Shown: piece by piece, positions 1 through 10,083 of the stretch
Numbering within the stretch: position 1 is the first letter of the stretch
Layout of the letters: each line of letters starts with the position of its first letter
NCBI RefSeq assembly: GCF_003854275.1
Contig: NZ_QTQP01000004.1
Span: 62,001 to 126,000, forward strand
Length of the DNA: 64,000 nucleotides
Source: Burkholderia sp. Bp8963
Lineage (GTDB): Bacteria; Pseudomonadota; Gammaproteobacteria; Burkholderiales; Burkholderiaceae
Reading direction: 5' to 3'
The notes under the pieces: model-generated
Database searches by the model: none
Seen by the model: the letters and a program-made list of their open reading frames with translations, nothing else
Told to the model about the DNA's origin: nothing
Made by a program: the position numbers and the translations under genes

Positions 1-432
1 ATGGCGAAGGTGTCGGCGTCCGCGCACGATGCGCGTGCGATGGGCTACGTGAAGCCGTCCGACACGATCGTGTTCAACGTGTTCGAGCTGCTCGACACCG
101 CGAAGAAGGAAGCGCGCGCGCTCGCCGACACCGGCTACCGTGCGCCGCTGAAGGCGAAGGACGTGCCGGTCGCAGGCCGCTCGGCGATCGCGACGATCAA
201 GGCATCGCTCGTCAACATGCGCGACGGCCGCTTCATCAGCGACCACGACTTCCTGATCGCGAGCCGCATCGCGGAAGCGGTGTGCGGCGGCGACGTCGAG
301 GCGGGCAGCCTCGTCGACGAGGAATGGCTGCTCGCGCTCGAGCGCCGCGCATTCGTCGAACTGCTCGGCACGCAAAAGACGCAGGAACGGATCATGGGCA
401 TGTTGCAGACCGGCAAGCCGGTGCGTAACTGA
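1..432 (+). CDS. 3-hydroxyacyl-CoA dehydrogenase/enoyl-CoA hydratase, C-terminal fragment (gene begins left of the window)
   Basis: The reading frame is open from the first base and ends with TGA at 430-432, so only the last ~143 residues are seen. The segment ending in GTQKTQERIMGMLQTGKPVRN-like sequence resembles the C-terminus of the large (~800 aa) bifunctional FadN/FadB-type beta-oxidation enzymes, which hydrate enoyl-CoA and oxidise 3-hydroxyacyl-CoA with NAD. The catalytic domains lie outside the window, so this rests on the tail and the context. The thiolase gene starts 22 bp downstream behind a good ribosome binding site (aaggagc), which fits a two-gene operon making a trifunctional-like beta-oxidation pair. 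The ATG at position 1 is internal and is not the true start. Confidence 0.8.
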   Translation: MAKVSASAHDARAMGYVKPSDTIVFNVFELLDTAKKEARALADTGYRAPLKAKDVPVAGRSAIATIKASLVNMRDGRFISDHDFLIASRIAEAVCGGDVEAGSLVDEEWLLALERRAFVELLGTQKTQERIMGMLQTGKPVRN

Positions 433-454
433 GCGGGCGAACAAGGAGCTTGAA

Positions 455-1654
<1,200 letters not shown>

Positions 1655-1677
1655 GCGGGGCGGGACAGTAGCGATGA

Positions 1678-1713
1678 CGGTGCGCGGGCCACGAGCTCGC
1701 GCACCGTTTTTTT
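1678..1713 (+). terminator. Rho-independent terminator after the thiolase gene
   Basis: A 9-bp perfect stem (cggtgcgcg at 1678-1686 pairing with cgcgcaccg at 1698-1706) and an 11-nt loop are followed directly by seven T (1707-1713). It lies 24 bp past the thiolase stop and separates it from the next gene. Confidence 0.88.
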
Positions 1714-1744
1714 ATTCCGATCGAGAACAGCATAGGAGACGCTT

Positions 1745-2512
1745 GTGACTGACATCCAGGTAGAACGCGCCGATGGCGTGATGACGATCACGATTGCCCG
1801 GCCGTCGAAAAAGAATGCGCTGACGGCAGCGATGTATCAGGTGATGGCCGATGCGCTCGGCGACGCGCAGGAAGACAAGGCGGTGCGCGCGATCCTGCTG
1901 CGCGGCAGCGACGGCAATTTCAGCGCGGGCAACGATCTCGAGGATTTCCTGAAGACGCCGCCGAAGGACGAGAGCGCGCCGGTGTTCCAGTTTCTCGCGC
2001 GGATCAGCAGCGCCGCCAAGCCGGTCGTGGCCGCCGTGCCGGGCATCGCGATCGGCGTCGGCGTGACGATGCTGCTGCATTGCGATCTCGTATACGTGGC
2101 CGACACCGCGACGTTCTCGCTGCCGTTCGTGCAGCTCGGGCTGTGCCCGGAGGCCGGGTCGAGCCTGCTGCTGCCGCGTCTCGCGGGCCATCAGGTCGCG
2201 GCGGAGAAGCTGCTGCTCGGCGAAGCGTTCGATGCGCTCGACGCGCACCGGATCGGCATCGTCAACCGCGTGCTGCCGGCTGCCGAGCTCGACGCGTTTG
2301 CGGCGAAGCAGGCCGCGAAGCTCGCCGCACTGCCGGCGTCGTCGCTGCGCGTGACGAAGGCGCTGCTGAAGGATGCGGGCGGCGTGCCGGTCGCGGCGCG
2401 GATGGCCGAAGAGGCGCAGCATTTCGGCGCGATGCTGCGCGCGCCGGAAGCGCGCGAGGCGATGACCGCGTTCTTCGAGAAGCGCAAGCCGGACTTCCGT
2501 CAGTTCGACTGA
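1745..2512 (+). CDS. enoyl-CoA hydratase/isomerase family protein (crotonase fold)
   Basis: 255 aa with a GTG start chosen because ataggaga lies 6-11 bp upstream; no nearby ATG has such a site. The protein is a crotonase: it has the oxyanion-hole region FSAGNDLEDF (about 60-70) and the second active-site segment around FVQLGLCPEAGSS (about 124-136). The first glutamate of classical hydratases (in FGQPE) is absent, since the sequence reads FVQLG, while the Glu in CPEAGSS is present. That pattern is closer to delta3-delta2-enoyl-CoA isomerases than to pure hydratases. It acts on CoA thioesters in the cytoplasm, next to but apparently transcribed apart from the thiolase. Confidence 0.85.
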   Translation: MTDIQVERADGVMTITIARPSKKNALTAAMYQVMADALGDAQEDKAVRAILLRGSDGNFSAGNDLEDFLKTPPKDESAPVFQFLARISSAAKPVVAAVPGIAIGVGVTMLLHCDLVYVADTATFSLPFVQLGLCPEAGSSLLLPRLAGHQVAAEKLLLGEAFDALDAHRIGIVNRVLPAAELDAFAAKQAAKLAALPASSLRVTKALLKDAGGVPVAARMAEEAQHFGAMLRAPEAREAMTAFFEKRKPDFRQFD

Positions 2513-2865
2513 CGCGCAGCGCATCCGCACACGGGCCGCCAACCGCGCGGTCTCCGTTCGATATTCACGACCGGCGTGTCGCCTGACGCGCCGGCTCGAG
2601 GACGCCCCGCTCCGAGACGGCGCGTCGTTTTACTTTCTCCCGCATCCGTTGCCCCGCCGGCAGTTGCCGCCGGCAATCGCAAGCTCCCGCATTCGAACCG
2701 GCTCGAACCGGTATTCGCTCAATTTGGCGAAGTTTGTTCGCCGTCAAGGTGCACTGCAGCAACTTTCCGTACAGTTCGCGCGGAGGTCGCCGCGGTCGAC
2801 ACGCGTCGCGCAACGGCGGTGCGCGGCCCGGAAGTCCTTCTCAACGACATTCAGGCGAACGAACA
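2513..2865 (+). promoter_or_regulatory. 353-bp intergenic region upstream of cyoA
   Basis: Apart from the terminator at 2585-2631 this stretch has no convincing gene. A short inverted repeat GGCGAA-N5-TTCGCC lies at 2726-2742, about 125 bp before the cyoA start, and a direct repeat of gaaccgg lies at about 2694-2710. Either could serve a regulator of the oxidase operon, but I cannot assign a protein. No clear -35/-10 pair was recognised. Confidence 0.4.
2585..2631 (+). terminator. Likely terminator after the crotonase-family gene
   Basis: Arms gacgcgccg (2585-2593) and cggcgcgtc (2618-2626) pair over 9 bp, with a further imperfect ctcgag/ctccgag pairing inside the loop, and are followed by gtttta. 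The T-tract is short, so efficiency is uncertain. Confidence 0.6.
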
Positions 2866-3756
2866 ATGATCAGACGAATCACCGGCGGTGCGCGGGCGGC
2901 CCCCGCCATCGCGATACTGGCGGGACTGGCCGGATGCAGCGAACTTCACGTGCTCGATCCCAAGGGGGCGGTGGGCGTCGCGGAGAAATCGCTGATTGCG
3001 ACGTCGACATGGGCGATGCTGATCGTCGTCGTGCCGGTGATCCTGCTCACGCTGTACTTCGCGTGGCGCTATCGCGCGTCGAACCGCAACGCGACCTATG
3101 CGCCGGAGTGGTCGCATTCGACCGCGATCGAAGTCGTGATCTGGACCGTGCCGACGCTGATCATCCTGTTCCTCGGCATCCTCACGTGGAAGACCACGCA
3201 CGAGCTCGACCCGTACAAGCCGCTCGAATCGTCGGTGAAGCCGATCGACGTCGAAGTCGTCGCGCTCGACTGGAAGTGGCTGTTCATCTATCCGGAATTC
3301 GGCATCGCGTCGGTCAACCAGCTCGCGATTCCCGTGGGCACGCCGGTGAATTTCCGCATTACGTCGGATTCGGTGATGAACTCGTTCTTCATCCCGCAGC
3401 TCGGCAGCCAGGTCTACGCGATGGCCGGCATGCAGACGCGCCTGCACCTGATCGCCGACGAAGCGGGCGATTACGCGGGCGTGTCCGCCAACTACAGCGG
3501 CCGCGGCTTCTCCGACATGAAGTTCCGCGCGCTCGCCGAGCCGCGCGAGCAGTTCGACGCGTGGGTGCGGAAGGTGAAGGCGTCGTCCGACCGGCTCGAC
3601 ATGACCGCGTACGGCACGGTCGCACAGCCGAGCGAGAAGGCGCCCGTGCGTTACTTCTCGACGGTCGATCCGAAGCTGTTCCACAACATCATCGCGAAAT
3701 ACAACGACGGTCACGTCCTCGATCTGAAGGACGCTGCCTGTACGACGAAGGGGTAA
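2866..3756 (+). CDS. cyoA: cytochrome o ubiquinol oxidase subunit II
   Basis: 296 aa. The start at 2866 was chosen over the upstream ATG at 2734 because it gives a proper lipoprotein signal, with a hydrophobic run ending in LAGLAGC (lipid-modified Cys24). Two membrane helices follow (about 45-70 and 88-110), then a periplasmic cupredoxin-like domain. In line with quinol oxidases, no complete CuA ligand set is seen. The subunit anchors the haem-copper oxidase that oxidises ubiquinol and reduces oxygen while pumping protons. cyoB starts three bases after the stop, so the genes are co-transcribed. Confidence 0.95.
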   Translation: MIRRITGGARAAPAIAILAGLAGCSELHVLDPKGAVGVAEKSLIATSTWAMLIVVVPVILLTLYFAWRYRASNRNATYAPEWSHSTAIEVVIWTVPTLIILFLGILTWKTTHELDPYKPLESSVKPIDVEVVALDWKWLFIYPEFGIASVNQLAIPVGTPVNFRITSDSVMNSFFIPQLGSQVYAMAGMQTRLHLIADEAGDYAGVSANYSGRGFSDMKFRALAEPREQFDAWVRKVKASSDRLDMTAYGTVAQPSEKAPVRYFSTVDPKLFHNIIAKYNDGHVLDLKDAACTTKG

Positions 3757-3759
3757 CGC

Positions 3760-5772
3760 ATGTTCGGCAAACTGACACTTTCGGCGATCCCGTTCGATCA
3801 GCCCATCATCATGGGGGCGAGCGCCTTCATGGGGCTCGTCGTGCTGGGCATCGTCGCCGCGCTGACGGTCACCCGTCGGTGGAAATGGCTGTGGAGCGAA
3901 TGGCTGACGTCGGTCGACCACAAGCGGATCGGCGTGATGTACCTGATCGTCGCGGTGCTGATGCTGCTGCGCGGCTTCGCGGACGCGGTGATGATGCGCG
4001 TGCAGCTCGCGCTCGCGTACAACGGCCCCGGCTACCTGCCGCCGCATCACTACGACCAGATCTTCACCGCGCATGGCGTGATCATGATCTTCTTCATGGC
4101 GATGGCGCTGCTGGTCGCGTTCTTCAACCTGATCGTGCCGCTGCAGATCGGCGCGCGCGACGTCGCGTTCCCGTTCCTGAACTCGCTGAGCTTCTGGATG
4201 ACGGCCGTGGCCGCGATCCTGATGAACGTCTCGCTCGTGATCGGCGAGTTCGCGCAGGTGGGCTGGCTCGCGTATCCGCCGCTGTCGGAGCTGCAGTACA
4301 GCCCGGGCGTCGGGGTCGACTACTACCTGTGGGCGCTGCAGATTTCCGGCGTCGGCACGCTGATCACCGCGATCAACTTCTTCGTGACGATCATCAAGAT
4401 GCGCGCGCCGGGCATGACGCTGATGAAGATGCCCGTGTTCACGTGGACCGCGCTGTGCTCGAACGTGCTGATCATGGCGACGTTCCCGATCCTGACGGTC
4501 GCGCTCGCGCTGCTCGGCCTCGATCGTTACCTCGACATGCACTTCTTCACGAACGATGCGGGCGGCAACGCGATGCTGTACCTGAACCTGATCTGGGCGT
4601 GGGGGCATCCGGAGGTGTACATCCTCGTGCTGCCCGCGTTCGGTATCTATTCGGAAGTCATCGCGACGTTCGCGAAGAAGCCGCTGTTCGGCTACAAGAC
4701 GATGGTGTATGCATCGTGCGTGATCATGGTGCTGGCGTTCCTCGTGTGGCTGCATCACTTCTTCACGATGGGCTCGGGCGCCGACGTCAATGCGTTCTTC
4801 GGGATCATGACGATGATCATCGCGATCCCGACCGGCGTGAAGATATTCAACTGGCTGTTCACGATGTACCGCGGGCGCCTCGAATTCACGGCGCCCGTGC
4901 TGTGGACGATCGGCTTCATGGTCACGTTCACGATCGGCGGCATGACGGGCGTGATGCTGGCGATTCCCGGCGCGGACTTCGTGCTGCACAACAGCCTGTT
5001 CCTGATCGCGCACTTCCACAACACGATCATCGGCGGCGTCGTGTTCGGCTATTTCGCGGGCATCCATTACTGGTTCCCGAAGGTGTTCGGCTTCAGGCTC
5101 GACGAGAAGCTCGGCAAGCGCGCGTTCTGGTGCTGGTTCCTCGGTTTCTATGCGGCGTTCATGCCGCTCTACGTGCTCGGCTTCATGGGCATGACGCGCC
5201 GCCTGAACCACTACGACAACCCGGCATGGCAGCCGTGGCTGATCGCCGCCGTGTTCGGCGTCGCGCTGATCGCGGTCGGCGTGCTGTTCCAGGTCGCATC
5301 GGTGTGGGTCGGCTGGCGCAACCGCGCGCAATCGCAGTATCGCGACGCGACCGGCGATCCGTGGAACGGCCGCACGCTCGAATGGGCGACGTCGTCGCCG
5401 CCGGCCGTCTACAACTTCGCGGTGATCCCGGACGTGCATGAGCTCGACGAGCTCGCGTATCGCAAGGCGAAGGGCCTCGGCATCGGGCTCGGCAAGAACG
5501 TCAAATACCAGGACATCCACATGCCGTCGAATACGAGCGCGGGCCTGTTCGTCGGCGTGTTCAGCCTGCTGCTCGGCTTCGCGCTCGTCTGGCACATCTG
5601 GTGGCTCGCGATCGCGTCGCTCGTCGGCATCGTCGCGACGGTGGTGCTGTACAGTGCGCAGGACAACGAAGGCTATTACATCCCGGCGGATACCGTCCGC
5701 AAGATCGAGGAACAACGCGCGGGCGTGCGGATGCGCGCGCCGTCGCCGGAAGCCGAACTGGAGGCGAACTGA
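3760..5772 (+). CDS. cyoB: cytochrome o ubiquinol oxidase subunit I
   Basis: 670 aa, close to the E. coli subunit, with about 15 membrane helices. The metal ligands are present: the low-spin haem His in AHGVIMIFF, CuB ligands in [11 protein letters not shown] (with the cross-linked Tyr) and LVWLHHFF, and the haem-binding pair in [10 protein letters not shown]. This is the catalytic, proton-pumping subunit in the cytoplasmic membrane. The stop codon shares one base with the start of cyoC (TGATG at 5770-5774), which implies translational coupling. Confidence 0.98.
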   Translation: MFGKLTLSAIPFDQPIIMGASAFMGLVVLGIVAALTVTRRWKWLWSEWLTSVDHKRIGVMYLIVAVLMLLRGFADAVMMRVQLALAYNGPGYLPPHHYDQIFTAHGVIMIFFMAMALLVAFFNLIVPLQIGARDVAFPFLNSLSFWMTAVAAILMNVSLVIGEFAQVGWLAYPPLSELQYSPGVGVDYYLWALQISGVGTLITAINFFVTIIKMRAPGMTLMKMPVFTWTALCSNVLIMATFPILTVALALLGLDRYLDMHFFTNDAGGNAMLYLNLIWAWGHPEVYILVLPAFGIYSEVIATFAKKPLFGYKTMVYASCVIMVLAFLVWLHHFFTMGSGADVNAFFGIMTMIIAIPTGVKIFNWLFTMYRGRLEFTAPVLWTIGFMVTFTIGGMTGVMLAIPGADFVLHNSLFLIAHFHNTIIGGVVFGYFAGIHYWFPKVFGFRLDEKLGKRAFWCWFLGFYAAFMPLYVLGFMGMTRRLNHYDNPAWQPWLIAAVFGVALIAVGVLFQVASVWVGWRNRAQSQYRDATGDPWNGRTLEWATSSPPAVYNFAVIPDVHELDELAYRKAKGLGIGLGKNVKYQDIHMPSNTSAGLFVGVFSLLLGFALVWHIWWLAIASLVGIVATVVLYSAQDNEGYYIPADTVRKIEEQRAGVRMRAPSPEAELEAN

Positions 5773-6383
5773 TGTCGTATCAAACTCTCACGGGCGCCGC
5801 CCGCCAGCCGGCGGCGCACCATCATCCGCCGTCGCATTCGGTATTCGGCTTCTGGCTGTACCTGATGACCGACTGCGTGATCTTCGCATCGCTGTTCGCG
5901 ACGTTCGCGGTGCTCGGCAACCAGTTTGCGGGCGGCCCGACCGCGAAGGACCTGTTCGACATCCCGGGCGTCGCGCTCGAGACGGCCGCGCTGCTGCTCT
6001 CGAGCATCACGTACGGCTTCGCGATGCTCGGCGCGCAGCGCCGCCGGCGTGGCGCGGTGTTCGTGTGGCTCGCGGTGACGTTCGTGCTGGGCGTCGCGTT
6101 TCTCGCGATGGAGCTGCGCGAGTTCTCGCACCTGATCGCGGAAGGCGCGGGGCCCGGCCGCAGCGCGTTCCTGTCGGCGTTCTTCGCGCTGGTCGGCACG
6201 CACGGGCTGCACGTGGCCGTCGGCCTGTTGTGGATGGTCGTGCTCGCCGTGCAGATCGCGCGCGGCCCCGGCATGACGGAGCGCGACTTCCGGCGCCTCA
6301 CCTGCCTGAGCCTCTTCTGGCACTTCCTCGACATCGTCTGGATCTGCGTGTTCTCCTTCGTCTATCTCGCGAGCGTGATCTAA
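5772..6383 (+). CDS. cyoC: cytochrome o ubiquinol oxidase subunit III
   Basis: 203 aa with five predicted membrane helices, beginning at the ATG that overlaps the cyoB stop. The start is followed by a His-rich cytoplasmic stretch (AHHHPPSHS) before the first helix containing FGFWLYLMTDC, typical of CyoC. It is an accessory subunit packing on subunit I. The stop codon TAA abuts the cyoD ATG at 6384 with no gap. Confidence 0.96.
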   Translation: MSYQTLTGAARQPAAHHHPPSHSVFGFWLYLMTDCVIFASLFATFAVLGNQFAGGPTAKDLFDIPGVALETAALLLSSITYGFAMLGAQRRRRGAVFVWLAVTFVLGVAFLAMELREFSHLIAEGAGPGRSAFLSAFFALVGTHGLHVAVGLLWMVVLAVQIARGPGMTERDFRRLTCLSLFWHFLDIVWICVFSFVYLASVI

Positions 6384-6716
6384 ATGGCCCATTCGGAACT
6401 CATTCACCATGACGAAGCGCACGGCACGGCGCGCGGCTACATGGTCGGCTTCGTGCTGTCGGTGCTGCTGACGGCCGCATCGTTCGGCCTCGTGATGGGC
6501 GGCGTGCTCGCGCCGAAGGCGGCGATCATTGCGCTCGCGGTGCTCGCGTTCGTGCAGATCCTCGTGCACCTCGTGTGCTTCCTGCATATGAACACGTCGT
6601 CGAGCCAGCGCTGGAACGTGATGGCGTTCAGCTATACGGTGCTCACCGCGCTGATCCTGATCTTCGGGACGCTGTGGGTGATGCACAACGTCAGCATGAA
6701 CATGATGTCGCGGTAA
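6384..6716 (+). CDS. cyoD: cytochrome o ubiquinol oxidase subunit IV
   Basis: 110 aa with three membrane helices, matching the usual size of CyoD, the small subunit needed for assembly of the oxidase. Residues LVHLVCFLHMNTSSSQRWN before the third helix are characteristic. The operon stops here: no cyoE (haem O synthase) is in the window, so that enzyme must be encoded elsewhere. A desaturase gene follows about 85 bp further on the same strand without an obvious terminator. Confidence 0.95.
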   Translation: MAHSELIHHDEAHGTARGYMVGFVLSVLLTAASFGLVMGGVLAPKAAIIALAVLAFVQILVHLVCFLHMNTSSSQRWNVMAFSYTVLTALILIFGTLWVMHNVSMNMMSR

Positions 6717-6801
6717 CGGGCATTCAGTTCACGCATTCGTGCCGTGTCCGTTGCACGGCTGGTTTACTTTCGGGCGCGCGGTTCGCGCGCCTTTCTGCAT
6801 C

Positions 6802-7980
6802 ATGGTCAATCAAGATTCCCAGACACCCGTTCGCACCGACGAGCCGATGCCGCATCGCAAGGTCATCCGCTCGTGGCTCGTGCCGTTCGCCGCGCGCGAG
6901 ATCGTGCGCCCGATCCTGCTGCTCGTGCTCGACTACTTGCTGCTGCTCGCGGCGTTCGCGGGCGCGCTGCTGATCCCGTCGATCGTCGGCAAGATCGTCT
7001 GCGGGATGGCGGCCGGCTTCATCACGGGGCGGCTCTTCATCATCGGGCACGACGCGTGCCACCAGAGCCTGACGCCCGACCGCCGGCTGAACCGCTGGCT
7101 CGGCCGCATCGCGTTCCTGCCGTCGCTGACGCCGTACAGCCTGTGGGAAGTCGGGCACAACGTCGTGCACCACGGCTACACGAACCTGAAGGGCTTCGAC
7201 TTCGTGTGGGCGCCGCATACGCCGGCGGAATACGCGGCGCTGTCGCCGACGCGACGGCTGCTCGATCGCATCTACCGAAGCGGCTGGGCGCCGGGGCTCT
7301 ACTATCTCGTCGAAATCTGGTGGCTGCGGATGTATTTCCCGACCAGGCGCTACATCGGCGCGTCGCGGCCCGTGTTCCGGCGCGATGGCCTGCTGGTGAC
7401 CGGCTTTGCGCTGGTGTGGATCGCTGCGGTCGTCTGGGCGGCGATCGCGACGCAGCAGTCCGTCGCGCTGCTGCTCGCGACCGGCGTGCTCGTGCCGTTC
7501 CTGTTCTGGTGCTCGATGATCGGGTTCGTCGTGTACGTCCACCATACCGATCCGCGCATCGCGTGGCATGCGAACCGGGCCGAATGGTCGAACGCCGCGC
7601 CGTTCGTGTCGACGACGCTGCACCTGACGTTCCCGTTCGGTATCGGCGGCCTGCTGCACCACATCATGGAGCACACGGCCCACCACGTCGACATGAGCGT
7701 GCCGCTTTACCACCTCAAGCCCGCGCAGGCGAAGCTGGAGGACATGCTGCCCGGGCGCATCGTCGTGCAGCGCTTCAGCTGGCGCTGGTATTTCGACACG
7801 GCGCGCCGCTGCAAGCTTTACGACACCGACCGCAAGCTCTGGACCGATTATCTCGGCAATCTGACGAGCGAGCCGGCGAACGAGCCGCTGCCGCCGGCCG
7901 CGACGAAGGAAGCCGCGCCGGCTGCCGTGCCGGAGCCGGCGAGCGCGCCCGCCGCCGCGCGTCCTCACGCAGTGTCGTAA
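6802..7980 (+). CDS. membrane fatty acid desaturase (histidine-box di-iron protein)
   Basis: 392 aa from the ATG at 6802; an upstream in-frame ATG at 6739 would add 21 poorly fitting residues. All three histidine boxes are visible: HDACH (about 83), HNVVHH (about 118) and HTAHHVD (about 287). They bind the two irons of membrane desaturases that insert double bonds into acyl chains using oxygen. Four hydrophobic segments lie between them. The C-terminal ~40 residues are Ala/Pro-rich and probably disordered. The gene follows cyoABCD on the same strand and may share its transcript. Its last 16 bases overlap the convergent fdhD. Chain position and donor are unknown; related families include omega-6 desaturases and hydroxylases. 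Confidence 0.82.
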   Translation: MVNQDSQTPVRTDEPMPHRKVIRSWLVPFAAREIVRPILLLVLDYLLLLAAFAGALLIPSIVGKIVCGMAAGFITGRLFIIGHDACHQSLTPDRRLNRWLGRIAFLPSLTPYSLWEVGHNVVHHGYTNLKGFDFVWAPHTPAEYAALSPTRRLLDRIYRSGWAPGLYYLVEIWWLRMYFPTRRYIGASRPVFRRDGLLVTGFALVWIAAVVWAAIATQQSVALLLATGVLVPFLFWCSMIGFVVYVHHTDPRIAWHANRAEWSNAAPFVSTTLHLTFPFGIGGLLHHIMEHTAHHVDMSVPLYHLKPAQAKLEDMLPGRIVVQRFSWRWYFDTARRCKLYDTDRKLWTDYLGNLTSEPANEPLPPAATKEAAPAAVPEPASAPAAARPHAVS

Positions 7981-8801
7981 TCGACGTAGCCGGTTGCGCG
8001 GCAGAAGCTGACGAGCCGCAGGCCGGCCTGCTGCGCGATCGCGATCGCGAGCGACGACGGCGCGGAGATCGTCGCGACCATCGGAATGCCGACGCGCGCG
8101 GCCTTGCGCACCAGCTCGTAGCTCGCGCGGCTCGACAGGAACACGAAGCCGTCGGTCGTGTCGGCGCGCGCGAGCACGAGCGAGCCGATCAGCTTGTCGA
8201 GCGCGTTGTGGCGGCCGACGTCCTCGAACGCCATCCGGATCGCACCTGTTGCATCGCACCACGCGGCCGCGTGCAGGCCGCCGGTCAGCTTCGTCAGCGC
8301 CTGGTGGGCCGGCAGCTCGCCGGCGGCGCGCGCGAGCGCGTCGGGCGCGAGCCGCGCGAGAAACCCGGTGTCGGGCACGCGCTCCGGCGCCAGGTCGAGC
8401 AGGTCGATGCTCTCGATCCCGCACACGCCGCAGCCGGTGCGCCCGGCGAGTGCGCGGCGCTTGTCCTTCAGCGCGGCGAACGCCTGCTGCACGACTTCCA
8501 GATGGACTTCGGCATGCGGCAGCGGCGCGTCGGCATGCAGGATCACGTCGATGTCCTTGATGTCGCTGCCGCGCGCGACGATCCCTTCCGAAATCGCAAA
8601 GCCGACCGCGAACGCTTCGAGGTCGCGCGGCGTGCACATCATCACCGCGTGCGAGATGCCGTTGAAGACGAGCGCGACCGGCCATTCCTGGCCGACATGG
8701 TCGATGGCCGTCTCGACGGCACCGCCGCGCGTGCGGCGCACGGCCAGGTCGATCGCGCCGCGCGGTTCGGCGCGCAGGTCGTCTGAGTCGGTCGGATTCA
8801 C
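7965..8801 (-). CDS. fdhD: formate dehydrogenase accessory sulfurtransferase FdhD
   Basis: 278 aa. FdhD carries sulfur from a cysteine desulfurase to the Mo-bis-MGD cofactor of formate dehydrogenase. The conserved sulfur-carrying pair is in GCGVCG (Cys124 and Cys127). A GTG start at 8801 is chosen: GGGAG lies about 8 bases upstream, and an upstream ATG (8909) would add 36 Arg-rich residues unlike the family. The 3' end overlaps the desaturase gene convergently by 16 bp. No formate dehydrogenase structural gene lies in the window, so the client enzyme is encoded elsewhere. Confidence 0.92.
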   Translation of the reverse strand: MNPTDSDDLRAEPRGAIDLAVRRTRGGAVETAIDHVGQEWPVALVFNGISHAVMMCTPRDLEAFAVGFAISEGIVARGSDIKDIDVILHADAPLPHAEVHLEVVQQAFAALKDKRRALAGRTGCGVCGIESIDLLDLAPERVPDTGFLARLAPDALARAAGELPAHQALTKLTGGLHAAAWCDATGAIRMAFEDVGRHNALDKLIGSLVLARADTTDGFVFLSSRASYELVRKAARVGIPMVATISAPSSLAIAIAQQAGLRLVSFCRATGYVDYDTA

Positions 8802-8926
8802 GCAAGGACTCCCGTTCGGTTGACGCGCGCGGGGGGCGGGCGACGAAACGCGCCGCCGCACACGCGCAGAGGTTCTAAAATACCTCAGGCAGGCCGGCCG
8901 CGCCGGCATTCGCCAAGGTAACGACC

Positions 8927-9409
8927 ATGGGACTCAGCGACGCACCGTTGCTCTTCAATTTCGAACGCGATTCATCGGAGAATTTCACGTACATCCCGAT
9001 GATCGTGCGCTTCAATCTCGACCGCTTCGGCTTGCGGATCTCGCTCGAGCAATGGCAATTGCTGCCGCTCGAGGATCGCAAGCTGCTCGCGCGCTTTCCG
9101 GCCGACGAGGACACCGCGATCGAGCCCAATTTCGACCACGCGCTGTTCGAGATGCTGCGCACGCATGCCGATCTCGAACCGACCTGGTTCCAGCCGGACG
9201 AGCAGCCGACCTGGCGCAGCATCGAGCGAGTGCCGGACGCGCTGGTGCAGCAGTGCGCGCTGGCGGGCCTGCCCGCGCCCGACGTCGTGCAATGGCAACG
9301 GCTCGCGCCGTTCCAGCGCTACGTGCTGGTGAAATTGTCCCGCAAGCCGAAGCTGAACCACGATTTCGTGCCGGCGATGCGGGAGTTCGGGCTGACGACC
9401 ACGCACTGA
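8927..9409 (+). CDS. nitrate reductase associated protein
   Basis: 160 aa, soluble. It resembles the small nitrate-reductase-associated family (PF09655) found beside assimilatory nitrate reductases in cyanobacteria and proteobacteria; the characteristic parts are the N-terminal FNFERD and the segment IPMIVRFNLDRFGLRIS. Biochemical function is not established. It is divergent from fdhD with about 125 bp between the two starts. A possible link is that both serve molybdoenzymes (formate dehydrogenase, nitrate reductase), but no nitrate reductase gene is nearby. Family assignment is from memory of sequence pattern. Confidence 0.72.
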   Translation: MGLSDAPLLFNFERDSSENFTYIPMIVRFNLDRFGLRISLEQWQLLPLEDRKLLARFPADEDTAIEPNFDHALFEMLRTHADLEPTWFQPDEQPTWRSIERVPDALVQQCALAGLPAPDVVQWQRLAPFQRYVLVKLSRKPKLNHDFVPAMREFGLTTTH

Positions 9410-9510
9410 CGCGGCACCCGCGCGAGGCGGCCGGCGGCGCGATGCTGGCGGCCACCCGACGCCGGCCTGATGGCCGCGCGCGTGCAGGCCGCGTCAGGCC
9501 GGCTGTAACG

Positions 9511-9909
9511 TCACTCGAGCGGCGGCAGCGGCCGCGGCTTGCGGTCCGGGCCGGTTGCGACGTAGGTGAGCGTCGCTTCGGTCACCTTCACGATCTCGCC
9601 CAACATCCGCATGCGCTGCGCATAGACCTCGACGTCAACCGTGACCGACGTGTTGCCGGTGCGGGTGACGGTCGCGTAGAAGCTCAGCAGGTCGCCGACG
9701 AACACCGGCTGCTTGAACAGGAACGAATTGACCGCGACGGTCGCGACCCGGCCGTTCGCGCGCAGGCTCGCCGGAATCGAGCCGGCGATGTCGACCTGGG
9801 ACATGATCCAGCCGCCGAACACGTCGCCGTGCACGTTGGCGTCGGACGGCTGCGGCACGACGCGCAGCGCGGGTTGTTTTTGCGGAAGGGCGAGCGGGGT
9901 GTCGGTCAT
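9511..9909 (-). CDS. acyl-CoA thioesterase, YciA-type hotdog fold
   Basis: 132 aa, a single hotdog domain. The active-site signature NVHGDVFGGWIMSQVD lies near residues 25-40, with the Asp of the last motif acting as catalytic residue in YciA. These enzymes hydrolyse a broad range of acyl-CoA esters in the cytoplasm and buffer CoA pools. The C-terminal tail is rich in Pro and charged residues. It is convergent with the nitrate-reductase-associated gene across a ~100-bp GC-rich gap that shows no T-tract terminator. Confidence 0.9.
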   Translation of the reverse strand: MTDTPLALPQKQPALRVVPQPSDANVHGDVFGGWIMSQVDIAGSIPASLRANGRVATVAVNSFLFKQPVFVGDLLSFYATVTRTGNTSVTVDVEVYAQRMRMLGEIVKVTEATLTYVATGPDRKPRPLPPLE

Positions 9910-10083
9910 GGTGGAAGCTTTCATCCTGTAATAAACGCACCAGTCCGCGCGGGGCGGCCGGCGAGGCCACGGACAGCGGCGCGAACCGGCTTCTGCGACA
10001 ATACAACGTTCGCGAATTGTACGAGAAAGCGGGCGTGCCGACCGACGACGCGCCCGGCCCGCACTGCCACCGACCTGTCCCCC

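Noticed and set aside
2649-5715. Long open frames (over 900 codons) on both strands across the cyo operon
   Set aside because: They run through the intact cyoA and cyoB genes in other frames and are Arg/Ala/His-rich, as expected from high-GC codon third positions. No start signal or family match.
6724-8805. Very long frames on both strands opposite the desaturase and fdhD
   Set aside because: Arg-rich translations without motifs, whereas the desaturase and fdhD frames carry complete functional motifs.
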